From NCBI RefSeq assembly GCF_005502745.1, contig NZ_SCNL01000005.1, positions 1 to 64,000 on the forward strand: a stretch of DNA of 64,000 nucleotides. The letters are read 5' to 3'. The position numbers were made by a program, and so were the translations under genes. How positions within the stretch are numbered: the first letter of the stretch is position 1; each line of letters begins with the position of its first letter. This document shows positions 45,108 to 53,632 of this stretch, in pieces. Source of the DNA: Sphingomonas sp. 3P27F8 (GTDB lineage Bacteria; Pseudomonadota; Alphaproteobacteria; Sphingomonadales; Sphingomonadaceae). The notes under the pieces were generated by a model. It did no database searches, was not told the origin of the DNA, and saw only the letters and a program-made list of their open reading frames with translations.

Positions 45108-45551
45108 ATGCAGCGTACCGTGCTCACCGCCACCGGCCTGGCGCTCGCCGCGATTGTCGCGACGCCCGCAGCCGCAAAAGACGTTATCGTCCACATGAAG
45201 AATACCGGCGCCGCCGGCGCCATGGTGTTCGAGCCAGCCTTCGTCATTGCCGCGCCGGGCGACACGGTACGATTCCTGCCCTCCGACCCGAGCCACAACG
45301 CGGAAACCATTCCCACGATGCTCCCCGCCGGGGTCGCCCCCACGAAAGGCGAGATCAACAAGGAGTTCGTGCTGAAGGTAACGACGCCGGGGATCTATGG
45401 AATCAAATGCCAGCCGCACTTCCCCATGGGCATGGTGGCGCTGGTGCAGGTGGGCAACGGGCCATCGGCCAATCTTGCCGCGGCCAAGGCTGTAAAGCTG
45501 CCGCCTTTTGCAGCGAAACGCATGACGCCGCTGCTGGAGAAGGCCAAATAA
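45108..45551 (+). CDS. Pseudoazurin, periplasmic blue copper protein
   Basis: 147 residues from ATG 45108. A signal peptide ends at ATPAAA. The type-1 copper ligands are H63 (PSHNAE), C101, H104 and M109 ([10 protein letters not shown]). Their spacing of 38, 3 and 5 residues equals that of classical pseudoazurin. It carries single electrons in the periplasm. Placed divergently from the aldehyde dehydrogenase gene, it could accept electrons from the haem-c PQQ dehydrogenases of this window. Confidence 0.93.
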   Translation: MQRTVLTATGLALAAIVATPAAAKDVIVHMKNTGAAGAMVFEPAFVIAAPGDTVRFLPSDPSHNAETIPTMLPAGVAPTKGEINKEFVLKVTTPGIYGIKCQPHFPMGMVALVQVGNGPSANLAAAKAVKLPPFAAKRMTPLLEKAK

Positions 45552-45667
45552 CAGAACGCTTCAGCCGGTTGGCGCGCGGGATCATGCCGGCCGCCCCTGC
45601 CCTCACCGGCGCATGGGTTTCGCCAAAAGCGTGGCGATCGAGGGCAGGCCCGCCTCCGTCGACGACA

Positions 45668-45708
45668 TTGACTCAGTCGAAATCGAACGATACTTCAGAT
45701 ATTGAAGT
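45668..45708 (+). promoter_or_regulatory. Promoter and palindromic operator of the molybdoenzyme gene
   Basis: TTGACT (45668-45673), 17-bp spacer, TACTTC (45691-45696). The perfect palindrome ACTTCA-GATAT-TGAAGT (45692-45708) covers the -10 element. The same half-sites and spacing recur before the HxlR gene at 48399-48415, so HxlR is the likely binder. Confidence 0.65.
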
Positions 45709-45812
45709 CAGTTGAGTTGATTGCCACTGTTTATCGTGGCTTCGGCGATGATTGACCAAGTCAAACGACGATCCCGGGTTATCGGGCAGCATGATGATCT
45801 TAGGAGCGGGAA

Positions 45813-48140
45813 ATGCCTGAGCTGAAGAAATCGGCGTGCATCCTGTGCTACATAAACTGCGGCATCGAAGCCGAGGTGGCCGATGGAAAGATCGTCAAAG
45901 TGCGTGGCGATGCGGACAATCCGAAATCCAAGGGCTATATTTGCCAGAAGGCGGCGCGCCTGCCCTTCTACAACAACACCCGAGGCCTGAGGCTTACCAA
46001 GCCGCTGCGCAAGAACAAGGCCGGCGGCTTCGACGAGATAGAATGGGACGTGGCGATCGAGGAGATCGCAGCGCGCCTGAACGCCCATCGCGCGGCGCAT
46101 CCCGGGCATGGCTTCGGCTATGTCGGCGGCGGCGGTCAGGGCAACGTGCTGGGTGGACCGTTCGGGCAGGCGCTGTGTGCCGTCATGGGCAAAGGGCCAT
46201 ATTTCAACGCGCTGTCGCAGGAAAAGACCGGTGACTTCTGGGTGAACGGCCGGCTCTTCGGTTCGCAGGCCTGCCACACCGCCGAAGACGTCCACCATGC
46301 CGAGCTTACCGTGGTGCTGGGCTGCAATCCGTGGATGGCGCACGGCTTCCCCCGCGCGAGGGATGCCATGTCCGCCATCAAGCGCGACGATTCCCGCAAG
46401 TTGATCGTGATCGATCCACGCCGGACCGAGGTGGCCGATATCGCGGATCTGCATCTCGCGCTGCGCCCCGGCACCGACGCATTTCTGCTCGCCGCGCTAT
46501 TGGCGATGATCGTGCGCCGGGGCGGCGCCGATGAGCATTTCCTGCAGGAGCATGCAACCGGCTGGGACGAAGTCCGGGCGATGCTGCTCGACGTGCCGGT
46601 CGATGCGTGGCTGGAAGCGGCCCAGATCGATCGCGCCCAGGCCGAAGCGGCGGCCGACATGATTGTTGCGGCGGAATCGATGTCGGTTCGTGTCGACGTT
46701 GGCATGCAGCAGGCGCGCAATTCCACCCTCAATTCCTATTTCGAGAAGCTGCTGTTTCTCGTGACGGGGAATTTCGCGCGGCGCGGGTGCAACGGGCTGC
46801 ACTCCTGGCTGGCACCGATGTGGCGCAATTCGCCGCCCGCCGAAATCGACGAAGCCACCGGTCAGGTGCGGATCGGCGGCATATCCCCGCTGAACGATCT
46901 GCCGACACTGATCGAGGCCGATCACGATCATCGCATCCGCACGATGGTGGTGGATTCGAGCAATCCCGCGAACACCGCGTCGAACACCGCGTTTGTCGAG
47001 AAAGCCCTGTCCAGCCTGGACATGCTTGTGGTGATCGAAGTCGCGATGACCGAAACGGCACGACTGGCGGATTACGTGCTGCCTGCCGCCAACCAGTTCG
47101 AGAAATGCGAAACGACGCTCTTCTCGTTCGATTACCCGGAAAACACCTTTCACCTGCGGAGACCGCTCTTCGCGCCCCTGCCGGGAACGCTGCCGGAGCC
47201 GGAAATCTACGTCCGCCTGCTGCGCGCGATGGGGGTCATGCCGCCACAGGACAAGATCGACGCCCTGCGCGCGGTGGCGACGAACGACCGTCCGGCATTC
47301 GGCGCTGCGCTTGCCGGGCTGATGCGGGAGAACCCCGCCTATCGAAAGATCGGCGCGGCAATCTTGTATGAAACGCTGGGCCAGACGCTTCCGGCCGGTC
47401 TTGAGGCTGGCGCTGTGTTCTGGTCAGCGGCGCACCAGTGCGCTGCGGAGCACGCGGTCGCCGTGAAGCGGGCCGGAATCGACGGCGAAGGTGCGGCGCT
47501 GGGCGAGGCAATTTTCACCAAGATCATGGAAAGCCCTTCGGGCTTCGTCTTTTCCGAGCACGAATATGATGAAGTGCTTGGCTTGATCCGCCATGCCGAT
47601 GGCAAGATCCACCTCGCCATCCCCGAAATGCTGGAATGGGTGGACCGGCTGGATCCCGCCCAGGTGGCGCCCGATCCCGCCTTTCCATTCATGCTGATCG
47701 GCGGCCAGCGTCGCCACTACAACGCCAATCAGGTGATCCGCGATCCGCGCTGGCGGAAGAACGATCCGAACGGCGCGCTTCAGATGCATCCCCACGACCT
47801 TGCACGTGTCGGTGGAAATCCCGGCGACTGGATGGCGGTATCGACGATTACGGGACGGGTAGTCGTGCGCGTGGAAACCGACGAGCGCCTGCGGATCGGC
47901 CAGGTCGCGCTACCGCACGGCTACGGCCAGATCTACGATACCGTCCGCGGCGCGGTGACGATCGGACCGCGGCTCAACATGCTGACCACCACCGACGATT
48001 GTGATCCGATTGCCCGAACGCCGTATCACAAGAACGTGGCCGTCCAAGTAGAGCTGCCGACCGCCCAGGAACTGCGCGATCAGGAAGAGCAGGACGTTCG
48101 ACGCTCCCTGCTTGCTGAAGCGCTGGTTGCGAGCGGCTGA
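45813..48140 (+). CDS. Formate-dehydrogenase-like molybdopterin oxidoreductase
   Basis: 775 residues from ATG 45813 after AGGAG. The N-terminal [4Fe-4S] motif is C9, C12, C16 and C44 (CILCYINC, GYICQK). The probable Mo-ligand Cys154 is followed by His155 (SQACHTAEDVHH), as in Cys-type formate dehydrogenases. VLGCNPWMAHGF, VIDPRRTEVADIAD, VDSSNPANTASNT and the C-terminal ML(I)GGQRRHYN region bind the molybdopterin guanine dinucleotides. There is no Tat signal, so it is cytoplasmic. No partner subunit is adjacent. Formate is the simplest guess, but other substrates are possible. Confidence 0.88.
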   Translation: MPELKKSACILCYINCGIEAEVADGKIVKVRGDADNPKSKGYICQKAARLPFYNNTRGLRLTKPLRKNKAGGFDEIEWDVAIEEIAARLNAHRAAHPGHGFGYVGGGGQGNVLGGPFGQALCAVMGKGPYFNALSQEKTGDFWVNGRLFGSQACHTAEDVHHAELTVVLGCNPWMAHGFPRARDAMSAIKRDDSRKLIVIDPRRTEVADIADLHLALRPGTDAFLLAALLAMIVRRGGADEHFLQEHATGWDEVRAMLLDVPVDAWLEAAQIDRAQAEAAADMIVAAESMSVRVDVGMQQARNSTLNSYFEKLLFLVTGNFARRGCNGLHSWLAPMWRNSPPAEIDEATGQVRIGGISPLNDLPTLIEADHDHRIRTMVVDSSNPANTASNTAFVEKALSSLDMLVVIEVAMTETARLADYVLPAANQFEKCETTLFSFDYPENTFHLRRPLFAPLPGTLPEPEIYVRLLRAMGVMPPQDKIDALRAVATNDRPAFGAALAGLMRENPAYRKIGAAILYETLGQTLPAGLEAGAVFWSAAHQCAAEHAVAVKRAGIDGEGAALGEAIFTKIMESPSGFVFSEHEYDEVLGLIRHADGKIHLAIPEMLEWVDRLDPAQVAPDPAFPFMLIGGQRRHYNANQVIRDPRWRKNDPNGALQMHPHDLARVGGNPGDWMAVSTITGRVVVRVETDERLRIGQVALPHGYGQIYDTVRGAVTIGPRLNMLTTTDDCDPIARTPYHKNVAVQVELPTAQELRDQEEQDVRRSLLAEALVASG

Positions 48141-48395
48141 CCGACGGCGCCTGGATCAGGACAGGCTGCGCGCGGACGGCTTCGTCCAGTCACGTCTGCG
48201 CTTTGCCGGCCTCGGGGAACTGAACGGCCAGCTCCAGGCCGGGTGTCGGCGGTGGGCCAGGAGGGTTCCTTTTGCACGCCGGCAGAGCCGCCCTTATTGG
48301 ACGCCGAGCGACACCTCAATGCGTCGACCGGTCGTGCAGCGCCTTGTAATCACGCGGGCGACAATAAAATGAACTTGCGTCCGCTCTTCACCGAC
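48141..48395. other. Non-coding stretch before the HxlR promoter
   Basis: I find no supported gene. Open frames on both strands are short, without ribosome-binding sites or family motifs. The downstream edge holds the HxlR promoter and operator. Confidence 0.4.
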
Positions 48396-48415
48396 TATAC
48401 TTCAATCATTGAAGT
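48396..48415 (+). promoter_or_regulatory. Promoter -10 and palindromic operator of the HxlR operon
   Basis: TATACT (48396-48401) is a good -10 element with a weak -35 (CTTGCG, 48374-48379). The perfect palindrome ACTTCA-ATCAT-TGAAGT (48399-48415) overlaps it and ends 5 bp before the hxlR start codon at 48421. Position over the -10 implies repression and autoregulation. The transcript leader would be very short, about 13 nt, with no ribosome-binding site. Confidence 0.68.
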
Positions 48416-48420
48416 AACAA

Positions 48421-48933
48421 ATGAGCACGCTGATGAGGTCCAAATCCTTTGCCGGGATGCGCTGCTCGATCGCGGGCGCGCTCGAACTGATCGGGGATCG
48501 CTGGGGGCTGCTGGTGATCCGCGACCTGTCGCTTGGCCTGAGCCGCTACGAAGATCTTCGGGCCAGCACAGGCATTCCCGCCGCGACGCTGGCGGCGCGG
48601 CTTAGGCATCTCGAAGCCGGAGGGATCGTCGAACGCGCCCGCTATCAAGATCGGCCACCGCGCGACGACTATCACCTGACACCCAAGGGCCGCGACCTGT
48701 GGAAGGTCAGCGTCGCCTTGCGTGAATGGGGCGATCGCTGGGATGCCACCGGGTACGGCCAGCCGACTGTCGAAACCGTCGATCGCGACACCGGGCGACC
48801 GCTCAGGCTGGCGCTGGTCGATGCCGATACCGGCGTCGCGGTGCCCCCGGGACGCGCCCGGCTTCGTCCTGGCCCTGGTGCCGACGACACCGTCCGTCGC
48901 CTTCTAGACCCCGCGAATGGAGCCACGTCATGA
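48421..48933 (+). CDS. HxlR-family winged-helix regulator
   Basis: 170 residues. The HxlR signature is CSIAGALELIGDRWGLLVIRDLSLGLSRYEDL, then IPAATLAARLRHLEAGGIVERARYQDRPPRDDYHLTPKGRDL. It lacks the common early activating Cys except C15 in MRCSIAGAL, which may sense electrophiles as in HypR-type members. The C-terminal 60 residues form an extra domain. It overlaps the next gene by 4 bp and heads a four-gene operon. It probably binds the twin palindromes at 45692 and 48399. Confidence 0.9.
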   Translation: MSTLMRSKSFAGMRCSIAGALELIGDRWGLLVIRDLSLGLSRYEDLRASTGIPAATLAARLRHLEAGGIVERARYQDRPPRDDYHLTPKGRDLWKVSVALREWGDRWDATGYGQPTVETVDRDTGRPLRLALVDADTGVAVPPGRARLRPGPGADDTVRRLLDPANGATS

Positions 48934-49520
48934 CGAAGCACGTCGACTTCTTCTACGATTTTCGCAGCCCTTACAGCTACCTCGCCTTCACCCAATTGTC
49001 GGCAATGGGCGTGGGGATCGACTTCTACCCGATGAAGATCCTGGCGGTCATGGAGCGGGTCGGCAACGTGCCGACCACGATCACCTGCGCCGCCAAGGGC
49101 CGCTACGCGAGAATGGATCTGGCGCGCTGGGCGCAGCGCTACGGCCTGACGTTCGACCCGTCGGACATGCGCGCGAACGATGGCGATGCCTGTTCGCGCG
49201 CCGTCCTCGCCGCTGCGCCGCAGGATCGCGCCGCGGTGACGCTGGCGCTGTATCGCGCAATCTGGAGCGAAGGCAAAACGCTGGCCAGTTCCGACGACGT
49301 CGTCGCCGCGATTGCCGCCGCCGGGATCGACACCGCCACGATCGCGGCAAGCATCGACGCGCCGGACGTGGTGGCGCGGCTCGACGCGAATACCGACGAG
49401 GCGGTGGCGCGCGGGGTGTTCGGATCGCCCAGCATCTTCGTCGGCGACACGATGTTCTTCGGCAACGATCGGCTCGATTTCGTGCGCGAGGCGCTCGCTC
49501 GGCAAAAGGAAGCAGCATGA
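48930..49520 (+). CDS. DsbA-fold 2-hydroxychromene-2-carboxylate isomerase-like protein
   Basis: 196 residues, ATGA-coupled to hxlR. The start VDFFYDFRSPYSYLAF carries the kappa-class GST/HCCA-isomerase Ser (no CxxC), and GVFGSPSIFVGDTMFFGNDRLDFV supplies the cis-Pro loop and C-terminal motif. These enzymes use glutathione to isomerise or detoxify aromatic intermediates. Its place under an HxlR regulator suggests a response to an electrophile or aromatic compound. Confidence 0.85.
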   Translation: MTKHVDFFYDFRSPYSYLAFTQLSAMGVGIDFYPMKILAVMERVGNVPTTITCAAKGRYARMDLARWAQRYGLTFDPSDMRANDGDACSRAVLAAAPQDRAAVTLALYRAIWSEGKTLASSDDVVAAIAAAGIDTATIAASIDAPDVVARLDANTDEAVARGVFGSPSIFVGDTMFFGNDRLDFVREALARQKEAA

Positions 49521-50215
49521 CCGACACCGCAAAGCCGCTCGCGCTCGTCACCGGGGTCGGCCCCGGCACCGGCGCCTCGATCGCGCGTCGCTTCAGCGCG
49601 GGCGGCTATCGGGTCGCGATGCTCGCCCGCGACACCGACCGGCTCGCCGCGCTGGAGGCGGAGATCGCGGATTCGATCGGCATCGCCTGCGACGTCGGCG
49701 ATCCCGCCGCGCTGGCACGTGTCATCGATCAGGTCGGCAATCCGAAGATCGTGGTCCACAACGCGGTCGGCGGCGCCTTCGGCACGTTCGAGAAGGTGGC
49801 GGCCGAGACGCTTCAGCGCAATTTCGAGATCAACACGATGGCGCTGTTCCACCTCGCCCGGCTGACCGCCCCGGCCATGGTCGCGGCGGGCGAAGGCGCG
49901 ATCATCGTCACCGGCAACACCTCGGCGCAGCGTGGCAAGGCGGCGTTCGCGGGCTTCGCGCCGACCAAGGCGGCGCAGCGCATCCTGGCCGAATCGCTGG
50001 CGCGCGACCTGGGGCCGAAGGGCGTTCACGTCGCCTACCTCATCATCGACGCCGCGATCGACGTGCCGTGGCAGCGCGAGATGCAGCCAGACCGGCCTGA
50101 CGACTTCTTTATCTCGCCCGCATCGATCGCGGACGAGGTCCACCATCTGGCGCACCAGCCGCGCGACGCCTGGTCGTTCCTCGCCGAGGTGCGCCCCTTC
50201 CACGAGCCATGGTGA
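49517..50215 (+). CDS. Short-chain dehydrogenase/reductase-like protein lacking catalytic Tyr
   Basis: 232 residues, ATGA-coupled to the previous gene. Rossmann motif LVTGVGPGTGASIARRF and NTSAQRG are present. The YxxxK site reads F147-A-P-T-K151, so the catalytic tyrosine is replaced by Phe. A substituted subclass of SDRs with a similar FAPxK and HVxxxIID pattern is known, but the reaction is unclear. It could be a non-classical oxidoreductase or a binding protein. Confidence 0.85.
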   Translation: MTDTAKPLALVTGVGPGTGASIARRFSAGGYRVAMLARDTDRLAALEAEIADSIGIACDVGDPAALARVIDQVGNPKIVVHNAVGGAFGTFEKVAAETLQRNFEINTMALFHLARLTAPAMVAAGEGAIIVTGNTSAQRGKAAFAGFAPTKAAQRILAESLARDLGPKGVHVAYLIIDAAIDVPWQREMQPDRPDDFFISPASIADEVHHLAHQPRDAWSFLAEVRPFHEPW

Positions 50216-50220
50216 GTGCG

Positions 50221-50691
50221 ATGACTGATCATGACGAAGGGCCGGACGGGCTCGCGCAATTGCAGGCGATGCTGGCCGGCGGACTCAAGGCGCCGATCGG
50301 CGATACGCTCGGCTTCGAGCTTGCCGAGGTCGAGCGCGGGCGCGTGGTGTTCGAGGGCAAGCCCGATCGCAGCGTCTACAACCCGCTGGGATCGGTCCAC
50401 GGCGGCTATGCCGCGACCCTGCTCGACAGCGCCTGCGGGATCGCGACACACAGCGCGCTCGGCGCGAACCGCGGACATACGACGCTGGAACTGAAAGTGT
50501 CGTATCTGCGCGCGCTCAGCGAGGACAGCGGCACGGTCCGCGCGACGGGGCGCACCATCTCGGTCGGCCGCCGCGTCGCCTTCGCCGAGGCCGAACTGCA
50601 CGACGGCGAGGGCCGGCTGTGTGCGACCGCGACGTCGACGCTGCTCGTCTTCGATGTCGCGCCGTCTGCGCGTGGCGCGCTGCAATCCTGA
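50221..50691 (+). CDS. PaaI-type hotdog thioesterase
   Basis: 156 residues from ATG 50221; in-frame starts at 50209 and 50212 (GTGA overlap with the SDR stop) are possible. Motifs: NPLGSVHGGYAATLLDSACGIATHSAL (thioesterase active-site helix) and HTTLELKVSYLRAL. It hydrolyses acyl- or aryl-CoA thioesters. It is the last gene of the HxlR operon. Confidence 0.87.
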   Translation: MTDHDEGPDGLAQLQAMLAGGLKAPIGDTLGFELAEVERGRVVFEGKPDRSVYNPLGSVHGGYAATLLDSACGIATHSALGANRGHTTLELKVSYLRALSEDSGTVRATGRTISVGRRVAFAEAELHDGEGRLCATATSTLLVFDVAPSARGALQS

Positions 50692-51004
50692 TACGGGAGA
50701 TACCGGCAGGCGCCGGCGTCCGGGTCTTCCAATCGACCGCGACAGGAATGGATCGCGCGCCGGCGGCTCTCCCCGCGATCGTTGGGCGCAGTGACGCCGC
50801 CCGTGCGGCTATGCTCAAGGTTGACGAGGTACGGCAGCGGCTCACCTGACGCCGAGTTCCACGGGCGCATGACGCCTGTGAACGCCGAGCCGAAGCTCTG
50901 CTACGAGCGCCTCCTCGCCTCCGGGCGGAGGAAGGACGGAAAGACGGCGTTGCGGGACAGAATGCCCCGGTGACATAACGGGCCGATGCGGATAAGCGCT
51001 CCTC
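50692..51004. other. 313-bp stretch between the HxlR operon and the DUF2946 gene
   Basis: No supported gene on either strand. A short hairpin CCGGC-AGGC-GCCGG lies about 15 bp after the thioesterase stop with no T-run. CCTCCGGGCGGAGG near 50930 is another small inverted repeat. Confidence 0.35.
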
Positions 51005-51418
51005 GTGCACGCCGTTCGGCATCTCCTCGCGCAACGCCATCTCGCTGTCCTGATCTGCGCGGCGGCGCTGTTGCTGAAGCTGCTGGTGCCCACCGGCTAC
51101 ATGATCGACAATGCGTCCGGGCATGTCGCCATCACCATCTGTTCGGGCTTCGGTCCCGCGACGACGATGATGATGGACATGCCGGGAATGCACGGCGACA
51201 TGCCCGATCACGGCAAGTCGAACGATCACGGCAAAGCCGAGCTCCCCTGCGCCTTCGCGGGCCTGTCTGCCGCCATGACGGACGCGATCGATCCGATCCA
51301 GCTTGCCGCCCTGATCGTCTTCATCCTGGCGCTGGGCCTGGTCTCGCGCATCCTGCCCGCGCCGTCGCAATCGCCCTATCTGCGCCCCCCGTTACGAGGA
51401 CCACCGGCCTACCTCTAA
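51005..51418 (+). CDS. DUF2946 membrane protein with Met/His-rich metal-binding loop
   Basis: 137 residues from GTG 51005. An N-terminal membrane segment (AVLICAAALLLKLLVPTGYMI) leads to a periplasmic loop with Cys46 in ITICSGFGP, the Met/His run TMMMDMPGMHGDMPDHGKSNDHG and Cys in LPCAFAGL. A second membrane segment (LAALIVFILALGLVSRIL) follows. DUF2946 proteins often sit next to TonB receptors and copper genes, as here. Metal binding (Cu likely) is inferred from the residues. Confidence 0.82.
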   Translation: MHAVRHLLAQRHLAVLICAAALLLKLLVPTGYMIDNASGHVAITICSGFGPATTMMMDMPGMHGDMPDHGKSNDHGKAELPCAFAGLSAAMTDAIDPIQLAALIVFILALGLVSRILPAPSQSPYLRPPLRGPPAYL

Positions 51419-51502
51419 TCCGTCATCCAGCGCTGCTTCATTCAGCGTGACCATCATTTGCGGCCCATGCCTTCGGCGTCGGGCCGGTCAGGGGTAATAC
51501 CG

Positions 51503-53632
51503 ATGATCCGAATACACCTTCTGGCGGGTGCCGCTGCGCCCTGCCTGTTGCTGGCGATGCCGGCTGCCGCACAGATGCAGAACTCTTCTTCCACAACTTC
51601 AGATGTCGCGACGGCGCAGAGCTGGACCGGCGACGTCATCGTCACGGGCGCACGTGACGGCTATTCCGCTCCGGAGACGAGCGCCGCGACGCGCACCGAC
51701 ACGCCGCTGATCCAGGTGCCGCAGTCGGTACAGGTGCTGACCCGCACGTTGATCCAGGAACAGGATCGCCGCACGCTGGGCGACGCCTTGGTCAACGTCT
51801 CGGGCGTCACGCCGACGCGATCCGACGAGGTGCTGTTCATCCCGCCGATCGTCCGCGGCTTCCCGGCCGAGGTGTACCTCGACGGGCTGTCGGTCTTTGG
51901 CGGCAACCAGCAGGCCTATGATCCCAACAGCCTCGTCGGCATCGAGCGGGTCGACGTTCTGAAAGGTCCGACCGCGACGCTCTATGGAGGCGGCATCGGC
52001 ACACCGCTGGGCGGGGTCATCAACCTCGAAAGCGTCCGGCCGAACGACAGGCCGGGTGGCTATCTGGCGCTGCGCGCCGGCAGCTTCTCGACCTGGAACC
52101 CCTATGGCGACATCAATGTGCCGCTGGCCGAGGGGATCGCGGCACGGGTCACGGGCGAATATCAGCGCAATGATAGCTGGATCGACAAGGTGCATGGCAA
52201 CCGCTGGTCGGTGCAGCCCAGCCTGTCGTTTCAGATCGACCCGGCGACCGATCTGCTGCTCCAGGGGCAGTTCAGCCGGCGCAGCAATCTCGAATATTCC
52301 GGTCTGCCCGCCGATGCGGCGCTGGCCGGCACGATCCGGCGCGACGCCTTCCCCGGCTCGCCGATCGATCAGCCGCTGACGACGAACGACATCCGCATGG
52401 GGCAGGCGACGCTGCGCCACGCCTTCTCGGATCGCCTGAAGCTGACGGTGAGCGGCCGCTACTATTCGAGCAAGATCAATGAACAGGGGAGCTTCGTCTA
52501 TCCGGGCCTGTTACCGACCGGAACGGTCGCGCCGCTCTACGACGTTTTCCCGATCACGATGCGAAACCGCACGAAAGAGGCGACCGTCGATGCCAACCTG
52601 ACTTACGACGCTGATCTACTTGGCGGCACGCACAAGCTGCTCCTCGGGGCCAATTATGACTGGACCAGCTTCTACAGCGCGATGGGTCTGTTCGTCAGCG
52701 ACAGCCCGTCGGGCACGATCGACCTGTCGAATCCCAGCTATGATCTGAGCTACACCCCGCAGCTTCCGGTCAACTCCTACACGGACGATCGCTTCACGAC
52801 TTTCGCCGGTTACATCCAGGACCAGGCCACCTACGGCCCGCTCCACCTGACCGGGGGCTTGCGCCTGACGTCGCTCAAATTTGTCGAGAACAGCAACATT
52901 GGCGTCGCCAACGACAAGACCTACACACACCTCTCGCCCCGGATCGGCGCCACGCTAGACGTGGTGAAGGGTGTCGCGCTGTTCGCGGGTTATGCGACGG
53001 CGTTCCGCGCGCCGTTCGGCTTCATCGGTACGAAGGCGCCCGTGCCGGAGACGTCGAGCAACATCGAGGGCGGCGTGAAACTGGCACTGGCCGGCACCGG
53101 CCTGTCCGGCACGGTCGCCGTGTTCCGGCAGACCCACGACAACGTCGTCACCGGCGATCCGGCCAATGTCGGCTTCTACGTTCAGAGCGGGCGGCAACGC
53201 GCGCGCGGCGTCGAGGTGGACATGGTGTGGGAGCCGACGCCCGCCTTCTCGCTCCTTGCCAACTACGCCTACACCGAAACCCGCGACGATGGTGTTGCTC
53301 CAGGCGATAGGCTCTACCGTGTGCCCAAGAGCAGCGGGCGTATCGCGGCGCGCTACCGAGTACTGCGCGGCCCGGCCAAGGGCTTCGCGGTCGGCGCAGG
53401 CATCAGCGCCTTCACCTCGCGCGAGCTGACGCTGCCCAATACGATCGCAGTGCCCGGCTATGCCGCGATCGACGCTCAGGCGTCCTACGACATCGGCCGG
53501 TTCACGCTGGGCGCGTCCGTGGTCAACCTCGGCAACCGGCGAGCTTTCGATCCCTATTCCTACCTCGGCTATCCGGTCGTCGCGCCCAACCAGCCCCGTT
53601 CGGCCTATGTGACGCTCAAGGTGCGGATATGA
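51503..53632 (+). CDS. TonB-dependent receptor (siderophore/metal type)
   Basis: 709 residues from ATG 51503 after AGGGG. A signal peptide ends at AMPAAAQ. The plug motifs are IVTGARDGYSAPETSAATRTDTPLIQVPQSVQVLTRTLIQEQ (TonB box and FhuA/FhuE-type plug), RGFPAEVYLDGL, and VDVLKGPTATLYGGGIGTPLGGVINL. The barrel ends VTLKVRI. It is more like the siderophore receptor class than the receptor at 24065. It is followed with a 4-bp overlap by a secreted esterase-like gene, a layout typical of uptake plus hydrolysis of an imported complex. Confidence 0.92.
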   Translation: MIRIHLLAGAAAPCLLLAMPAAAQMQNSSSTTSDVATAQSWTGDVIVTGARDGYSAPETSAATRTDTPLIQVPQSVQVLTRTLIQEQDRRTLGDALVNVSGVTPTRSDEVLFIPPIVRGFPAEVYLDGLSVFGGNQQAYDPNSLVGIERVDVLKGPTATLYGGGIGTPLGGVINLESVRPNDRPGGYLALRAGSFSTWNPYGDINVPLAEGIAARVTGEYQRNDSWIDKVHGNRWSVQPSLSFQIDPATDLLLQGQFSRRSNLEYSGLPADAALAGTIRRDAFPGSPIDQPLTTNDIRMGQATLRHAFSDRLKLTVSGRYYSSKINEQGSFVYPGLLPTGTVAPLYDVFPITMRNRTKEATVDANLTYDADLLGGTHKLLLGANYDWTSFYSAMGLFVSDSPSGTIDLSNPSYDLSYTPQLPVNSYTDDRFTTFAGYIQDQATYGPLHLTGGLRLTSLKFVENSNIGVANDKTYTHLSPRIGATLDVVKGVALFAGYATAFRAPFGFIGTKAPVPETSSNIEGGVKLALAGTGLSGTVAVFRQTHDNVVTGDPANVGFYVQSGRQRARGVEVDMVWEPTPAFSLLANYAYTETRDDGVAPGDRLYRVPKSSGRIAARYRVLRGPAKGFAVGAGISAFTSRELTLPNTIAVPGYAAIDAQASYDIGRFTLGASVVNLGNRRAFDPYSYLGYPVVAPNQPRSAYVTLKVRI

